Assembly: GCA_949300025.1 (NCBI GenBank)
Contig: CASGCS010000005.1
Span: 1 to 64,000, forward strand
From: an uncultured bacterium
GTDB lineage: Bacteria; Bacteroidota; Bacteroidia; Bacteroidales; UBA932
Direction: 5' to 3'
Length of the DNA: 64,000 nucleotides
This document shows, piece after piece, positions 62,552 to 64,000 of the stretch. A program made the translations under genes and the position numbers. Below the pieces are notes generated by a model, which saw only the letters and a list, made by a program, of their open reading frames with translations, was not told the origin of the DNA and made no database searches. Each line of letters opens with the position of its first letter. Positions within the stretch are counted from its first letter, which is position 1.

Positions 62552-62577
62552 CAAATATAATACTAAGCGCCTTAGTA
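62552..62577 (-). promoter_or_regulatory. Ferredoxin promoter with a 17-base inverted repeat at the -33 place
   Basis: TATATTTG on the minus strand at 62552-62559, 35 bases before the ATG. Directly upstream, TACTAAG-CGC-CTTAGTA (62561-62577) is a perfect 7+7 inverted repeat with three bases between the arms. It overlaps the M16 stop codon and the spacer between -7 and -33, a good place for an operator. Confidence 0.5.
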
Positions 62578-64000
62578 ACCAAAAATATCTTCGGTGGAAA
62601 GTCTTATGACCTTGCCGTACGAGCCGTCGCCGAGCCTCTTCATGTCAAGTTCCTTCTCGTCGCCCAATATACCGATGTAGTACTTGCGGTCCTTTATCAC
62701 ATCCTGCTGGAATTTAACCACATCATCCAGAGTAAGGTTCTGAACCTGTTCGTAGACAATCTTTCTGCTGTCCTCGCTCAGGCCGAGCTTGCGGGCAGCC
62801 ACAAAGTTCCACAGAACGTTCATCTTCGTTATTCTCTGGGTGCGGAGAGTTGCAATGATATTCTCCTTTGCAATGTCAAAGGCTGCCTCTGACTGCGGCA
62901 TATTGTTGATAATCTCGTCGAAAGCGGTTACGGCATCCATCATCTTGTCGTTCTGGGTCGCAATGAAGGAGTAGAATACATAAGGGTCGTCCTTTTCATC
63001 GCCGGAACGGCCATAGTAAGCCTGGGCAGTGTAGGCAAGGCCTCTCGCCTCCCTCATCTCCTGGAACACTATGCTGTTCATTCCGCCCCCGAAGTATTCG
63101 TTGTACATTCTTATGATTGGAGTCTTTGCCAGGTCGTAGGGCTCACCCGTACTTGAATAGGAGTACATGTATATCTGCTTTGCATCGTACGGAGCGATAT
63201 ATACCCTGTCCTCCTTCACCTGCTGCGCCTTGAACTTTTTGCCGTCGGCGAACTTTTTGAGGGAATCTGCAACCTTGTGCTCCTTGTTTATGAAATCCAC
63301 CAGAACCTCGGCAGATTCGGGACCGTAATAGAGAACCGTGTGGTCATACTCGCCCAGCATCCTGAATTTGCCCAGCAGTTCGGATGAAGTCACCCTGTCG
63401 AGTTCTGCATTTGAGAATGTAGTATTTGCAGGGTTCTTGCTTCCGTAGACAAGATAATTCTGAAGCATGCTGAAATTCGCACTCTGGTTCAGTTTTGCAT
63501 TTGCGCGCGACTTCTTGTAGTCTGCCTTCATGTTTTCGAGCGCCTGATTGTCGGGCTGATAGTCTGCGACCATCTCCTCGTAGAGTCTTGCAGCCTCGGC
63601 CATATTCTCGCTCAGACCAGATATGGTAACGCGAATATTGTCTCTTCCCACCATTACGTTTACATTACATGCAAGGTCGTAGAGTTTTGCCTTGATCTGC
63701 TCTGCGCTGTACTTGCTTGTACCCAGATAATAAGAGTAGGCATCGGCAAGCTCCAGCATGGGATCGTCATTCGTGCCGAACTCATAGTAATGTACAAGGG
63801 TGAAGAGCCCGTTTGCGGTATTCTGTTTGTAGAGTATCTCAAGCCCCTTGTCGGAGGTGAGTTTCTGCAAATCCTTCTCATAATCGACGAACACCGGCTC
63901 TATGGGCGTTACGGCCGATGCCTGTATCTCTTTGAGGAAAAGGCTGGCGGTATCCCTGTTTGTAAAGATAGGGGTTATCTCGGGTTTGGCAATCTTCTTT
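62572..64000 (-). CDS. M16 family metallopeptidase, C-terminal part, cut by the window edge
   Basis: The frame stays open to base 64000; about 475 residues are visible and the N-terminal part lies outside. Visible parts are typical of the C-terminal half of an insulinase/M16 protein: LADAYSYYLGTSKYSAEQIKAKLYDLA, VRVTISGLSENMAEA-like text, and FGGGMNSIVFQEMREARGLAYTAQAYYGR, the conserved R/Y region that binds the peptide substrate. No HxxEH is seen, so the catalytic half is probably in the missing part. Likely a periplasmic or secreted peptidase. Confidence 0.88.
   Translation of the reverse strand, partial: KKIAKPEITPIFTNRDTASLFLKEIQASAVTPIEPVFVDYEKDLQKLTSDKGLEILYKQNTANGLFTLVHYYEFGTNDDPMLELADAYSYYLGTSKYSAEQIKAKLYDLACNVNVMVGRDNIRVTISGLSENMAEAARLYEEMVADYQPDNQALENMKADYKKSRANAKLNQSANFSMLQNYLVYGSKNPANTTFSNAELDRVTSSELLGKFRMLGEYDHTVLYYGPESAEVLVDFINKEHKVADSLKKFADGKKFKAQQVKEDRVYIAPYDAKQIYMYSYSSTGEPYDLAKTPIIRMYNEYFGGGMNSIVFQEMREARGLAYTAQAYYGRSGDEKDDPYVFYSFIATQNDKMMDAVTAFDEIINNMPQSEAAFDIAKENIIATLRTQRITKMNVLWNFVAARKLGLSEDSRKIVYEQVQNLTLDDVVKFQQDVIKDRKYYIGILGDEKELDMKRLGDGSYGKVIRLSTEDIFGY

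Noticed and set aside
1..64000. CRISPR array, prophage, insertion sequence, toxin-antitoxin or restriction system
   Set aside because: I read for regular short repeats with spacers, transposase or integrase motifs and defence genes and saw none; nearly all sequence is filled by recognised housekeeping genes.

Overview
This window is a contiguous piece of a chromosome from a member of the Bacteroidota, most likely order Bacteroidales. The evidence is the gene families (DUF3276/PUR protein, DUF4249 beside a TonB-dependent receptor, DUF4295, DUF4296, DUF4199, DUF5606, type III glutamine synthetase, a long NusB, peptide-chain genes in Bacteroidota order) and promoters of the Bacteroidota type: a TAnnTTTG box at -7, in the best cases with TTTG about 20 bases upstream. 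Shine-Dalgarno sequences are mostly absent, so the strong one before infC stands out. The window is almost wholly housekeeping genes. I see no rRNA operon, prophage, insertion sequence, CRISPR array or secondary-metabolite cluster.

Layout. 1-508: non-coding tandem repeat of a 298-base unit. 509-2997: a flavoprotein and a divergent iron/cobalamin-type binding lipoprotein. 3031-12763 (minus): pdxA-rnhA-gpsA-pgi-addB-addA, closely spaced. 12853-15833 (plus): recG and nfo. 15830-20955 (minus): glnS, a DUF4249 lipoprotein and a TonB-dependent receptor whose signal-peptide start is broken by an A8 tract. 21085-21963: yicC. 21961-29128 (minus): nusB, then yajC-ybbR-coaE-TerB/DnaJ-DUF5606-rimO-fabG ending at a terminator, then a lipoprotein. 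29247-34305 (plus): PUR protein, tRNA-Cys, purM, a glutamate-racemase-like lipoprotein, a DEDDy exonuclease and an rRNA methyltransferase. 34306-34561: structured repeats. 34562-39704: glnN and, divergently, a PBP4-type peptidase and an aminotransferase. 39779-42507 (minus): polysaccharide deacetylase, purD, membrane protein. 42572-46539 (plus): DUF4296 lipoprotein, amidohydrolase, radical SAM protein, dtd, deoC. 46561-55420 (minus): pheT; ftsY; rpmB-rpmG-DUF4295; and thrS-infC-rpmI-rplT-lepB. 55504-56993 (plus): DUF4199 protein and a glycosyltransferase. 57110-64000 (minus): secA-lpdA-bactofilin, a ferredoxin, and an M16 peptidase running off the right edge.

The genes serve translation (thrS, pheT, glnS, infC, L20, L28, L33, L35, rimO, dtd), protein export (secA, yajC, ftsY, lepB), DNA repair (addAB, recG, nfo), cell wall (PBP4, deacetylase, racemase-like lipoprotein) and central metabolism. 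I found no clear new multi-gene system. The most interesting signals are an ATC start codon with a strong Shine-Dalgarno for infC, the A8 frameshift in the TonB receptor, a lipid-anchored protein with all glutamate racemase active-site motifs, a 121-base inverted-repeat element beside glnN, twin 17-base repeats in the glnN/dacB control region, a hairpin between rpmI and rplT, and three genes whose -7 box lies only 4-5 bases before ATG. Start codons were re-chosen where the longest frame begins at an unlikely TTG or GTG.
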